Shown: piece by piece, positions 47,793 to 58,158 of the stretch
Position numbering within the stretch: the first letter of the stretch is position 1
Layout: every line of letters starts with the position of its first letter
Assembly: GCA_047495785.1 (NCBI GenBank)
Contig: JBLDXI010000032.1
Span: 4,402,001 to 4,466,000 of the forward strand
Reading direction: 5' to 3'
Length of the DNA: 64,000 bases
From: Lepidodermella squamata
Taxonomy: Eukaryota > Gastrotricha
Position numbers and translations under genes: made by a program
The notes under the pieces: model-generated
The model's database searches: none
What the model was told of the DNA's origin: nothing
The model's input: the letters and a program-made list of their open reading frames with translations, nothing else

Positions 47793-48794
47793 TTAGAAGA
47801 AGAATCCGCGGCCATAGCCAAGACCGTTGACGCCGTTGAGGCCATTGTTGAAGTTCCAGCCGTTGTTGGCGTAGCCGAAACCGTTGCCATAGCCAAGACC
47901 GTTGACGCCACCGACGCGGCCAGCGTTGACGCCGTTGAGGCCAGCACCGTAGAAACCAGCGTTGCCATAGCCGAGGCCAGCGTTGCCGTAGCCGAGACCA
48001 GCACCATAGCCGAGGCCAGCGCCGTAGCCGAGGCCAAGACCAGCAGTGCCGACGTTGCCGACGCGGCCAGCGTTGACACCGGTGAGGCCAACACCGTTGA
48101 GGGCAGCACCGTTGTAGCCAGCGCCGTAGTAACCGTTGTTGAAACCGTTACCGTAGCCAAGACCACGACCGGCAAGGCCGTTGTAGCCAGCGAAGCCACC
48201 GTAGTAGGGAGCGTAGTAGACCTGGGGAGCAGCCTGGGCCTGCTGGGCAGCAGCCTGCTGGGCGCCCTGAGCGGCAGCCTGGTTGAAGCCCTGAGCACCA
48301 GCGGAGTGCTGGGCACCCTGTTGACCGGCAGCCTGGGCGGCAGCCTGCTGGGCAGCGGCAGCGGCGGATCCCTGAGAGCCCTGAGCGCCCTGAGCGCCAC
48401 CGTAGGCGAATCCGTTGTCGTAGTCACCAGCGGCCTGCTCGGCGGCAGCGGAGGTGCGCTCAGAGGCAGCGAGGATGGAAGCGGCGTGGTCGTAACGGCC
48501 AGCAGCCTGCTGGGCATCGGCGTGGGTGGCACCCTTTCCGTAAGCACCGGCGAACTGGGATCCCTGGGAACCCTGAGCCTGTTGGGCAGCAGCGGCATGG
48601 CCGGCAGCCTGGTGGCCAGCAGCGCCAGCAGATCCCTGACCGAACTGAGCACCACCGTTGGCGGCACCCTGGGCGCCCCAAGCACCGTTGGCAGCACCAG
48701 CGGAACCTCCCCAACCTCCGAGGTGGCCAGCTCCGAGGAACTGGGCGTTGGCGGCAGCCGCGAAGAGAGCGCAGACAAGGGTTGCGGTGTACAT
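47793..48794 (-). CDS. Secreted Ala/Gly/Gln-rich structural protein G, 333 aa
   Basis: Single exon. Signal peptide MYTATLVCALFAAAANA. N-terminal HLGGWGGSAGAANGAWGAQG, Ala/Gln-rich stretch, block GRYDHAASILAASERTS, DYDNGFAYGGAQGAQG, QQAAAQAAGQQGAQHSAG and QVYYAPYYGGFAGYNG. Then come Gly/Tyr/Asn repeats (GLGYGAGLGYGNAG, NGVNAGRVG), NNGWNFNNGLNGVNG and the C-terminus LGYGRGFFF. It lacks the SGAQATGFGANAGQ block. Over the first two thirds it is almost the same as C and E at the DNA level, so duplication or gene conversion is recent. Confidence 0.87.
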   Translation of the reverse strand: MYTATLVCALFAAAANAQFLGAGHLGGWGGSAGAANGAWGAQGAANGGAQFGQGSAGAAGHQAAGHAAAAQQAQGSQGSQFAGAYGKGATHADAQQAAGRYDHAASILAASERTSAAAEQAAGDYDNGFAYGGAQGAQGSQGSAAAAAQQAAAQAAGQQGAQHSAGAQGFNQAAAQGAQQAAAQQAQAAPQVYYAPYYGGFAGYNGLAGRGLGYGNGFNNGYYGAGYNGAALNGVGLTGVNAGRVGNVGTAGLGLGYGAGLGYGAGLGYGNAGLGYGNAGFYGAGLNGVNAGRVGGVNGLGYGNGFGYANNGWNFNNGLNGVNGLGYGRGFFF

Positions 48795-48884
48795 GGTAGT
48801 GTGGTGTATGAGGCTTGAAGAAAGAGTGATTTGAATGTTTAAGACTCTGAGTTAAGACCTGAATACATGGAAAAATTCCACCGC

Positions 48885-48892
48885 TTATATAG
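48885..48892 (-). promoter_or_regulatory. TATA box of gene G
   Basis: CTATATAA on the - strand, about 91 bp before the ATG at 48794. Confidence 0.6.
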
Positions 48893-50583
48893 CCAGTGGC
48901 CGCGGTGTGGCCACCTTCCATACGTCTAGAAACAACCATAGGTGCTCGGAGTGGTTGTCATCGTTCGATTTACCTCGAAATAACTGTAAATGTCTTTCTT
49001 TACAATAAATTTTTAATGCTATGCTTCGAAGCATCGCCGATAGCCCAGCTCAATGTTTGCGATGCCCATGTTTATCTCCGACTAAAAACTTCATCGCGCA
49101 TTTACTCCGGCGTTGCGCCATTTAGTCGAGTTGCGACGGTAATGGGCGTTATGGTTTTTTTTTATGTGATGAGATGTTATCTGTTCGCTCATGCCCACAT
49201 ACGTGTAATTATCTTTTTGTTATATTTCAACCAATGCACGCAATGGTCATCATCACGGCTACGTGTCACTTGTTGCCTGCATTCAACCGACCACAGCATC
49301 TAAGTACTACCCAAGAAGCGCCACTGATGGGCAGCGTCGAAAAGTCTGGAAGCTTTTTCTTGCTTTTCATGGCGCAATTATGCTTGCCAAAGCCTATGGC
49401 CTGGTCTTCCTGGACATTGTCGGTTTTCGACCGTCGCAAATAATCTCCTGTTTTAAAAAATACTGCAATTATCTGCAAGTGTTGCAGTTTGTACGAATGT
49501 CATGTCAGATGTGTCAATCAGCTGCCTTTTGCAAACCATGTCGAGTAATATCGGGCGATTGGGCCATATTTTACGATTGCGGTTAAGCTCCGCTTTCTAT
49601 CCCCAAGACGTCTGGGCCCCTTGGCTCAGCTCCACGGAGAGAGAGAGGGAGAGAGAATGTTTACAATTATCGGCCGTTGAATCAAAAAACGACCACGCTA
49701 ATATAGTAATTGCTCGGATGAATTTGACATGCGTTGACTATTATGAGGACTTTTTGGAGCAAACCTACACTCCTGAGCCTTATCACGCGTTAGTTTGATC
49801 GTTGATCAATCGAACGTCTTGTGACAGCTTGTAACGGATAAAAAACGGGTTATAACCATGACAATCCAAGGGTTATTAGATTGTGCTTTTATTTTAATTC
49901 TTCACATGGCTCCGGTCATGGTTGGACTATATCTCTTAGCAGCGGCGAGAGGTGTCGAATACGGAAAGGAGCGCTAAATGTTCATTGTCGTCCAAGTGAT
50001 TTAACATTCATATCAATAGATCTACTCGTAATACAAGCCTTAGAATTCCTACACATGTGCGTGCATTCAAGAAAAAACCGTAAAAAAGGTTTGCTAGCTA
50101 GGAGGATTAAGGTAAGCCTGACTTATGACGATTAATAAACCGTTTTCATTTGGTTTTTTGTTGGTCATTTGGAAAATAATTATGAGTGAAAGTCGAGAAA
50201 GAAAGGCGATGAATCAGGAATTTGACCGCCTTAACAAAAAGTTAAAGTTAAAGTTAAGTGACCTATTCTGTCACAATTTTGCACAATTTTTTCGGGGCCA
50301 GATTTAGGCTAACCTAAGGCTTCCCAGTCCGAGAGTCCGGAGGATTCGATGAATGCATCGCAACTTTTCATCATTCATCTCCCAGCATTACAGAGCCGAA
50401 TATAAAACGTCGACAAAAACTCAGTTATTTCTGAACGTGCCATTTGTGTCATCTTTATTTTATCAGTCATCGTCACATTTTGTAAAAGTCTTTCCAATAA
50501 GGGTATACACATGAGGTTATCTATGAGTCTATATCTATATTTCACCCTGACCAGCCACGCTAATTAACATGAGATGCTGAATC
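48893..50583. other. Intergenic, no supported gene
   Basis: A short (GA)n run at 49636-49656 and a small TTAAAG tandem near 50245. Nothing else is recognised. Confidence 0.35.
49636..49656. repeat. (GA)n microsatellite
   Basis: A GAGAGA run with one GGG interruption. Confidence 0.85.
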
Positions 50584-51753
50584 TCAGTAAGGACTGCGGA
50601 ATCCGTTGCGGATACCCCATTGCCCGTTGACAGGTGGTGCGATGGGATGGATTCCCCAGTTTTTCACACCGGCGGGCACAGCGTAACCAGCAGAGCCAGC
50701 GCGCGCACCAACATTGTTCAGTTGCACACCGTTGCTGCCAAGGTAATTGGCACCGCCGTAGATGTTGCCGCCATATCCATTGACGCCGCCGTAGTAGCCG
50801 ATAGGTGATGGTAAGCCTTGGTTGACGGCGTATCCTGGGTTAGCTGAGAGGTATTGCGTCGAAGCGACGGGAGCGAGGTACAGATTCTGTTGGCTTGCAA
50901 CGGGGGCTGCGTAGCCGTAGCCGGCGACTCCGCCATAGCGAGCTGCTCCAGCGGAAAGCGGCACTTGCGCAGCGTAGCCACCTACAATTAGTAAGATGAA
51001 GCTTCAATTAGCCGTATAGTGTAAACTGTCTTACGGTAGACAGGGGCGGCATAATAATTCGCGGCGGGACCTTGGCGGACCTGCTGGTCGTTCACCTGGA
51101 ATTGCTTGCCACCTTCCTCAGCGCCGTTGCTCGCAGCAGCCTGGAAGCCTCCTTCCCCAGCCCCGCTAAAGCGACCAGCACCAGCTTGAGCGCCTTGAGC
51201 GCCCTGGGCTCCTCGGGCACCACCGTAGGCAAAACCATTGTCATAACTGCCGCCAGCCTGCTCGGCAGCAGCAGAGGTGCGCTCAGATGCAGCCAAAATG
51301 GATGCTCCATGTTCATAACGTCCAGCTGGCAAAAATTAAATTGGTAAATTTATTGCCCAGATTCAAAAACAACTAACCGGATTGATCAGCACCAGCTCGC
51401 TCGCCACCATTTGAGTAAACATAAGCTCCTTGTAAAGAAACCCAAATAAATTAAGTTTTAGATGAATCATATAATTTTGCCCACCTTGCGAGCCCTGTGC
51501 ACCTTGGGATTGTTGTTGCCCCACACCGTTGCCTTGAACCTATACGTAGATATAGCGGATATATGCATCGCTAAAAATTGTGTTTTGAACTAACACGATA
51601 GCCAGCGTCGGCCGCCGCGGTGTCAAATGCGTGTTGGCCGGCATCGACGGCAGCTTGTTGGCCAGCGACGGCTTGTTGTCGAGGGATGAGGTAGTATTGA
51701 GCGTTTGCAGCAGCAAACAGCCCTACGACGATAAGTGATGTCGAATAATACAT
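50584..51753 (-). CDS. Secreted Gln/Gly/Ala/Tyr-rich structural protein H, 317 aa
   Basis: Five exons (51753-51595, 51539-51485, 51428-51378, 51325-51035, 50981-50584) with 52-56 bp introns sum to 954 nt in one frame. Signal peptide MYYSTSLIVVGLFAAANA. It then reads QYYLIPRQQAVAGQQ, GVGQQQSQGAQGSQG, the block GRYEHGASILAASERTS with GGSYDNGFAYGGARGAQG, FQVNDQQVRQGPAANYYAAP, and a Tyr/Gly/Asn-rich C-terminus ending NGFRSPY. The block begins right at an exon start, so it coincides with exon 4. It is the most intron-rich family member and the most diverged at the DNA level, so it may keep the ancestral gene structure. Probable extracellular structural protein. Confidence 0.82.
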
Positions 51754-51864
51754 GATATAAAATAACTGTTTTGTTTCTAAAATATATTTCGACTTTATAA
51801 GTATTTAAAATAATGAAATAGGAAGGAGATAGTTGATGAAAGCGATGCGGTTTTAAATTCTGCG

Positions 51865-51872
51865 TTTTATAT
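51865..51872 (-). promoter_or_regulatory. TATA box of gene H
   Basis: ATATAAAA on the - strand, about 112 bp before the ATG at 51753. Confidence 0.5.
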
Positions 51873-53580
51873 CGATAGCCGAATGCAAAGAATGCTCGTG
51901 CTAGACGAGAACATGTAAGGCTGGCTAATCACTGGCCGCGATCAGGTAGCCAACTCATGCCACGTGCAGTCTCGTGCATTACACAAGTTTCTCAATTAGA
52001 TGTACATTAATAATCTACCGGTCAAGTCGCAGACGATGATTCACATGCAGGGTCGTTTGTTCTGAGCTCGAAGCGCTCTGATATCGCAATTGTGAGACAC
52101 TTTCTGCGATGTTTAGGACATCGGCTAAAAACAAATAAGTATTTGAATATCGGCAACACCGGAAACATGTGCAAGCTAGCAGGATATCGTCGACTGAAGG
52201 TTGGTGCGAATTATTAGCGTAGCTACGGCATCTGATTGCCTTGCCGTCCAGCCAACCTAATAGCGTGGTTAGGTTGGCTAGACTGTTAATGAAAAAACAC
52301 TCATCGCGTCAACAAAAGCCAAAGGGCATTATACCCGGTGCTAATGTAGGCAGGAGGCGTTATGAGCGGCCGGCGGTAAGATGCGCCCCTTCACCTTTAC
52401 ACGTCAATCGTGCCGACCATTTTATTATATTATCACTGCGCTTAATAGCCCGTTGTAGACAATGCGTTGAGCTCTGAGCTGTGGTTTGTGTGTCAATCCT
52501 ATTAAAAAATGAATTATCCTATTCTTTACGAGGCTATCATGTTTCCACAAGTCAATTAAAAAGGTGGCCAGAATTTCGCTTCAATTATATCTGCAGGTCA
52601 GAAAGCTAACCTGCTATATAATTAAAACCGCCAACTGCACTCCTGGAAAATGGCAATAAAATGGCAATCTTTCCTTTCTCATCAATGAATTATTTGTCAA
52701 AGGACAAATTGACGTTCAGAAGATTCTTCTTTATTCTCTATTCTTTCAAAGCCTTCTGAAATTCTGGGTCTGGGATATCTGTTGTAAGAAATTGGAAATT
52801 AAATTTGAATATGAAGTATGAATACGAAATGACTGAAATGATTAGAAAATTGGTTTTTTCAGTTTGTTCAGTTTCTGCTTCTCAATAAGCTTATCTCAAT
52901 GCAGTTTCCTGCTCTCGCCAAATTATGCCGAAAACAAAAAAAACAATAGAAATACAGTGTGATTTTAGTGAAGTAGCTGATTGTCTTTCCGATCGAACTT
53001 ATAGGCTTATGTTTCTATGAAGGTTCGTTATCGATAATAATTTGCAGTATTCACGGAGATTCACCCATTAAATCTTGGATCTCGCGTTGAGAAAATTCGA
53101 CAACGAAATATTGCTAACACAATTTCCGAATACAATTCTGCCTATTTTTATGAGTAGGCAAAACTTGGATCAATGGATGGAACGAAGTTTTGATTAACTT
53201 TCATGATTCAGCTTTGTGTGGTATTGCACTCGACCAAATGTCTATTTGGCAAACATTCGATTTTAGACTATGCGTAGAGCAACAATTACAGGATCTCATT
53301 TCGCCATTGTATACCTGAGTCAACGCTAACACGAGGTAAACTACGACAGATGAGTTGCCAAAATGATTTATTTTCTCTCTTTGCTCAGACAAGAGCTTGT
53401 ATTAAAACCAATTGAAAATCGCCTCACGCTTGTCTTCTCTGAAGAAAGCTGAGGTTCACCGTTTACCTCACCGTTCAACTTTAGCTTTCGCTTCAGTTGC
53501 GCTGAGATAACATTGTGCTAATTCATCTGAATAGAGGATTTTATTTTTTTATGGCAGTGTGGATCGCTAGGAAAGAACGC
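51873..53580. other. Intergenic, no supported gene
   Basis: AT-rich spacer with only short unsupported frames. Confidence 0.35.
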
Positions 53581-54481
53581 TTAGTAGGCGAAGCCGTAAC
53601 CAGCGTAGCCAAGACCGTTGACGCCATTGAGGCCAAGGCCGAGACCGTTGACGTTGTTGTAGCCACGGGCGTAGCCAGTCTGGTAGCCATAGCCAAGACC
53701 GTTGACACCGTTGAGGCCAAGACCGAGTCCGTTGACGCCGTTGACGCCGTTGACACCGTTGACGCCGTTGAGGCCAAGACCGTTGACGCGGTTGAGGCCG
53801 AGGCCAAGACCGAGTCCGTTGACGTTGTTGACGCCGTTGACGCCGTTGACACCGTAGACGCCGTTGACGCCGTTGACACCGTTGAGGCCGAGGCCAAGAC
53901 CAAGACCGTTGACGTTGTTGACGCCGTTGACACCGTAGACACCGTTGACGTTGTTGACACGGTTAAGACCGAGGCCAAGGCCAAGACCGTTGACAGCATT
54001 GACACCGTTGACGCCATAGACACCGTTGTTGAGGCCGAGGCCATTCAGACCGTTGAGGCCATTGAAGCCAAGACCCTCGCGCTGACCAGCCTGAGCGCCG
54101 AAGAGGCCAGCCTGGGCACCAGAGGCCTGGTTAAGACCGAAGCTGTAAAATTAAACCGTTTGTTAATATTAAAGCTTGGAATAAGAATGCAGCAGTATGC
54201 TGACAAAATCATATTCATGTGCCAAACCATGCAAAATTGGCCGATAAATTGTTAGATCAAAAAAACGATAAATTGTCGAACCCCGAGTAACGTCATGATG
54301 AATTTTGCAAGTTTTCCATGATTTAACACAATCAACCAAGTACTTACTTGGTGTAAAGGGGAGCATAGCCATGGCCAGCACCACGAACACCGAAGTTGTT
54401 TCCGTAGAAACCGTTGTTAAGACCAAGGATGTTGGCCTGGGCATAGCCGAAAAGGGCGACGGCGACGAGGAACTTGTACAT
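53581..54481 (-). CDS. Secreted Gly/Asn/Leu/Val repeat protein I, 231 aa
   Basis: Exons 54481-54348 and 54142-53581 join in frame across a 205-bp intron. Signal peptide MYKFLVAVALFGYAQA. Exon 1 is Gly/Asn/Tyr-rich. Exon 2 opens with a form of the second family block (ASGAQAGLFGAQAGQ). It then runs for about 150 residues as an almost pure Gly-Val-Asn-Leu repeat (NGVNGVYGVNGVNNVNGLG and GLGLGLGLN), ending GLGYAGYGFAY. The DNA here (about 53590-54060) is a minisatellite of GTCAACGGC-like units. The GRYDHAASLL block is absent. Alternating polar/hydrophobic Gly repeats suggest a beta-rich or elastic fibre protein, which is inference. Confidence 0.82.
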
Positions 54482-54564
54482 TTTGGACTGAAGGCTTAAG
54501 AGTCGTGAAAAGATGTCAGATGGGCGAAAATGCTGATGGCTAGGCTGTCGCGTTAATACGTTGC

Positions 54565-54571
54565 TTTTATA
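54565..54571 (-). promoter_or_regulatory. TATA box of gene I
   Basis: TATAAAA on the - strand, about 84 bp before the ATG at 54481. Confidence 0.6.
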
Positions 54572-55455
54572 CCGGCCGAGGTGGCTCGTATAACCGATGG
54601 GGGGCCCTGGCGCGTGCCGAAACGTGCCATGAAGCAATTTAATTTGCTCGCGCCATCAATACGGCAAACCGTTAACCTCCCGCTTTTATCCTCAAGCAAG
54701 TTCGGGATAACTTAGAATTCGGTATTGCCATAGCCTTTGCTGATGTAAGGTATGAAAGACCAAGCCGGAAATATTCCGTCGGCGTGGTGCGAGGTCACAA
54801 TCCATAACTGGAGAGGCCGGTCGGAGCTTTCGGGTGGCTACGGTCGTCAGTTTGGTCATCACATGTACGCATGGCTAGCTAGTCTGATGTACATTTTTTA
54901 TTGACCAACTTTTTGCATTATTTTCTTTCGGACGTTCTCACGTCATACTCGCGTTGCCAGGAGGTGTTGATAGTCGCGCTCTACCTCTATTACCACCGCA
55001 GCCCCCGCACGATAGCCAATGCTCGTGTTGTTTTAACGTTTTTTCATCATCGCTCTCCTTCACAAGTGAAATTATGACGTTTTTTATTCGTATTATTGCT
55101 ATCTCGAGGTGTCGCAGCCGGCATATACATCTAAACCTTGGAGAGACATGTTTTCGAGAGAGTTCCATCTACCTCGGCTGCTTGATAAAAAGGCTTGGCC
55201 AGCATGTATCTCAATGCAAATCTTTATTGCTTTTGCTAAACATGGAATTACATATTATAAATTATAATGAGTATAGCATTGTGCCGCACATCGGCCGAAA
55301 AGAATGATGGGAAGAATGAAATATAAATTGGAAACAAGTGTCTCATGGAAATGCTTCCCGGAAGAATTTCATTGCGATGTAATATTCAGTTTCTTTATTC
55401 TTCTTCTTTCACGTCCGTCTACTTCTTTATAATTCTGCGCCGGTTTGGTACCACT
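54572..55455. other. Intergenic, no supported gene
   Basis: Nothing recognised. A frame at 54954-55307 (+) lacks support. Confidence 0.35.
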
Positions 55456-56256
55456 TCAGTTGCGCCCTGCCTGTCGTCTATCAGAATTCCAATCCCGTCT
55501 CCTGGTGTTGCTGGGTTTCCGATTGTTATAATCATCGTCATCGCCTTCGTAGTAATAATCATAGTCGTCGTCGTCGTTGTCCAACTGATTGCTTCCGCGC
55601 CGACTATTCTGATCAGTCCTGCTTGCGTAACGATCGTTGCTATTGGAATTTCTCCTGCTCGAACTCGGAGAATTGGAATTTCTGCTCAAAAGAAACTCCA
55701 TGAACTGTTCCCACAATTCTTGGGGATTCGTCGGCATCCAACTGACTCGATTAGTCGTTTGTGGTCTTGAGGTACTGGTGGTTTGCGGTTGTTGAGGGGG
55801 TGGTGGCGGTGGCGGCCGTTCAGGTCTCCGCGACCGGTCGCCCCGCCTCCAAGGCCCATATCCCTCGTCTTCACCTTGATCATTATCATCACCGAACCAC
55901 CGTCCGAAAAAGCGTTCATTGTTATCGTTATTCCGTGATTGCGGCCGTGCCACAGTTGTTGTAGGTACAGTGGTTGCAGGCGCTGTAGTAGTTACAGATG
56001 CGACCGTGGTCATCTTCACGGTGGTGCTAGAGGTGGGCGTATCTCTTGACTGATTTCTCGTCTGAACAGTAGCCGCTTTTCCGCGATTGCGTCTATCTCG
56101 TTGGTTGTATTCCTCATCGTCGTCCTCATCGTCGTAATAGTTGTAATTTTGTTGCCATCTTCTACTTCCTCGGTCATGTCGCTGGCGTTGGGCTCTCGCA
56201 ACAGCAGCTATAAACAGCAAGCCGAACAGAGATAACACTAATTTATTATAATTCAT
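55456..56256 (-). CDS. Secreted Arg/Asp/Asn/Thr-rich protein J, 266 aa
   Basis: Single exon. The start ATG at 56256 is the first true ATG of the frame and gives a signal peptide (LVLSLFGLLFIAAVARA). The mature chain alternates strongly charged and polar parts: YNYYDDEDDDEEYN; a Thr/Val/Pro mucin-like stretch (TTVASVTTTAPATTVPTTTV), possibly O-glycosylated; Asp/Asn-rich; a Pro run (ERPPPPPPPQQP); a short ordered-looking segment NPQELWEQFMEFLLSR; then Ser/Asn/Arg-rich, acidic Tyr-rich (DDDDYDYYYEGDDDDY) and a basic C-terminus. It shows none of the Ala/Gly family blocks. No family is recognised. Its place within the same-strand run suggests a related extracellular use. Confidence 0.7.
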   Translation of the reverse strand: MNYNKLVLSLFGLLFIAAVARAQRQRHDRGSRRWQQNYNYYDDEDDDEEYNQRDRRNRGKAATVQTRNQSRDTPTSSTTVKMTTVASVTTTAPATTVPTTTVARPQSRNNDNNERFFGRWFGDDNDQGEDEGYGPWRRGDRSRRPERPPPPPPPQQPQTTSTSRPQTTNRVSWMPTNPQELWEQFMEFLLSRNSNSPSSSRRNSNSNDRYASRTDQNSRRGSNQLDNDDDDYDYYYEGDDDDYNNRKPSNTRRRDWNSDRRQAGRN

Positions 56257-56837
56257 TCTAAACAAGATAAAAACATGAACAAGCGATGAAAGACAGGTTA
56301 AAAAAGAGCATATATGCTTTCCCGATTTGGAATAAGCCTACGCAGCAAAACGAAAGTTGTATCTAGATATGGCAACAGCGGCCAGCGCATATCGTTCGTT
56401 CCATTTCATGCTTTTTTGTTGATTCCCATCGACACGGTGCAGATTGGCCGAAACAAAACTAATTTAAAATCAAGGTTATCTAAGAACAATTAAATAAATA
56501 AATAAGAATGCTTAGGGTTTATTTAGCTGGGTTTTAACATTTTATTAGCTAAAATCGTTATGATTTTCGGTGCTAGTTCACCTCAATAAGATCGTCAAGA
56601 TTTTACAGTATTTCAAAGATATCTATCTACATTTGTTTCTGTGCAACAGATTTTTCAAAACGAAATGTTAAGGTAAAGGGAGAGAGCTGGGAGAGAGTAG
56701 GGCATATTTCAAGAAAAGAATCAACTTCAAGTTGATGGGTTGGCACACATTAGACGGTTTTTTCCCAGAAAAACCTTGACAAAAGCTAAGATTTGTCTCT
56801 TTCTCATACTTTCAAGTCGAATTTGTGTGCAACATTT
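56257..56837. other. Intergenic, no supported gene
   Basis: CATATATG near 56310-56317 is the only TATA-like element for gene J and is weak. Confidence 0.3.
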
Positions 56838-57492
56838 CTAGTTCCAATCGTCACCGCGACCCCAGCGGTTTTGACGGTTTCCAGCTGGCGAACCGTAGCT
56901 TCCGCCACGACGACCACTTGGGTTGCGGTTATCATCATAGCCACCGCGGCCCCTTGATTCATTGTCAGGGCGCTCCCAGCCCCTGCGACCAGCAGGTTGG
57001 CGGTCGCGCTTGGCTTGCTCTTTGCGCTGTTGCCACTTTTGATACTGCTTGTACTCATCGGCGAAGCGCATGTGAAGCCATTTAAGAAACGGTTTCATCC
57101 ACGAATCGTCATCGGCTTTCTTAGTTTCATTCTTCGCGGTTCCATTAACGGAATGCCCGGCTGTTTCGTTACTCGGCCTTGAGTGACGTTTCTCGCCTCC
57201 TTTGTTGTCGTGACCACCGCGATTACGCCTGCGGAATTCAAAAAGTAAAAAAAGAGTGGATCATGAATCAGTTCGTTCTGGGTAAAAAAAAAACCCACGG
57301 GCCATCGTCGCCGTCATCATCGCGGTTACGACGCCAGTCGCCACTTGGCTTGCCCCAACCACCTCGAGCTCCACGGCCCCAATCATCATCAGAAGCTTCA
57401 TCTTCGTCATCCCAATTGCGATTTCTATGACCGCTGACTTGAGCTAGTTCGATGAGTACTAGCAGACCAGCAACAACAAGCCAAAGTTTCAT
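56838..57492 (-). CDS. Secreted Arg/Gly/Asp-rich protein K, 194 aa
   Basis: Exons 57492-57299 and 57228-56838 join in frame across a 70-bp intron (GTGGGT donor, TTCCGCAG acceptor; the intron starts with a T tract). Signal peptide MKLWLVVAGLLVLIELAQVSG. Exon 1 is acidic/Arg/Gly-rich (WDDEDEASDDDWGRGARGG). Exon 2 has two NET/NGT N-glycosylation sites, a helical basic stretch (FADEYKQYQKWQQRKEQAKR), then an RGG-like tail (GRRGGSYGSPAGNRQNRWG) ending GDDWN. RGG motifs are common in nuclear RNA-binding proteins, but the signal peptide argues for export here. No family is recognised. It forms a sub-group with L. Confidence 0.72.
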
Positions 57493-57696
57493 TTTCAGAT
57501 ATCAAGATGATTTGAAAATTCTATAGCTAGGAAGAAGACAAATAAGAAATTATAATGTGACAATGATCATAGCAAAAGGAGTGCAATATATCTAAGCGCG
57601 ACATTTCCCAGCGAGTAGAACAGGCAATTGAAAGGAGTTAGTATGCGGAGTAATAGTTAGTTTGCCTTACAGTAGGCGCCTGCCTGCTCCTTCAGT

Positions 57697-57764
57697 CTCC
57701 CCGCACATGTCCCACTGATGTCTCTCTAAACGTAGCGAGCCATCAGTGGGGCATACGGGGGGAG
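57697..57764. repeat. Imperfect 24-bp inverted repeat (hairpin)
   Basis: The arms CTCCCCGCACATGTCCCACT... and ...AGTGGGGCATACGGGGGGAG pair, with a perfect 10-bp core (CCCACTGATG / CATCAGTGGG) and a 20-nt loop. Confidence 0.7.
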
Positions 57765-57767
57765 TAG

Positions 57768-57810
57768 CCCGCACCTTAGATTCTCGAAGTTCGAGAATCT
57801 AAGGTGCGGG
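57768..57810. repeat. Perfect 21-bp inverted repeat with 1-nt loop
   Basis: CCCGCACCTTAGATTCTCGA(A) at 57768-57788 is the exact reverse complement of 57790-57810. Only position 57789 (G) separates the arms. Confidence 0.95.
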
Positions 57811-58158
57811 TGCCGGATACTTTGAAAGCTCAAAAAATCACCAAGTTCAAATTGCGGGTGCTCATCTCTTTATTTTGCGCTATAAAAATGCATAGTTTAG
57901 AAAGGGTGTGGTCAATCTCAGAGATTGATATCGCAATACCGAAGAATCAATAAATCAAGTGCAATTTCCCAGAAACTTAGAAAAACCATCATGGTTCACA
58001 ATAAAAGTAAGTTACTTTCGCAACTTTCCGTGCTACAGAAAGATACAAATGGCGATTGAATTCGGCTTGCGAAAACAAAGAAAAGGGGAGGAATATTGTC
58101 AGTAAATAGATAGCTGTTCGTTTGCTGGGCTTTGGCATTAATGGCCTGAGGTCACAGT

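Larger units (their letters stand above)
57493..58158. other. Intergenic with two hairpins
   Basis: The stretch holds the hairpins at 57697-57764 and 57768-57810, listed separately. A TATATT-like motif at 57587-57592 could serve gene K. No gene is seen. Confidence 0.4.

Noticed and set aside
53541-54044. Ser/Thr/Val-rich - strand frame overlapping gene I
   Set aside because: It is a frame-shifted reading of the minisatellite. The Gly-Val-Asn frame connects to a signal-peptide exon and this one does not.
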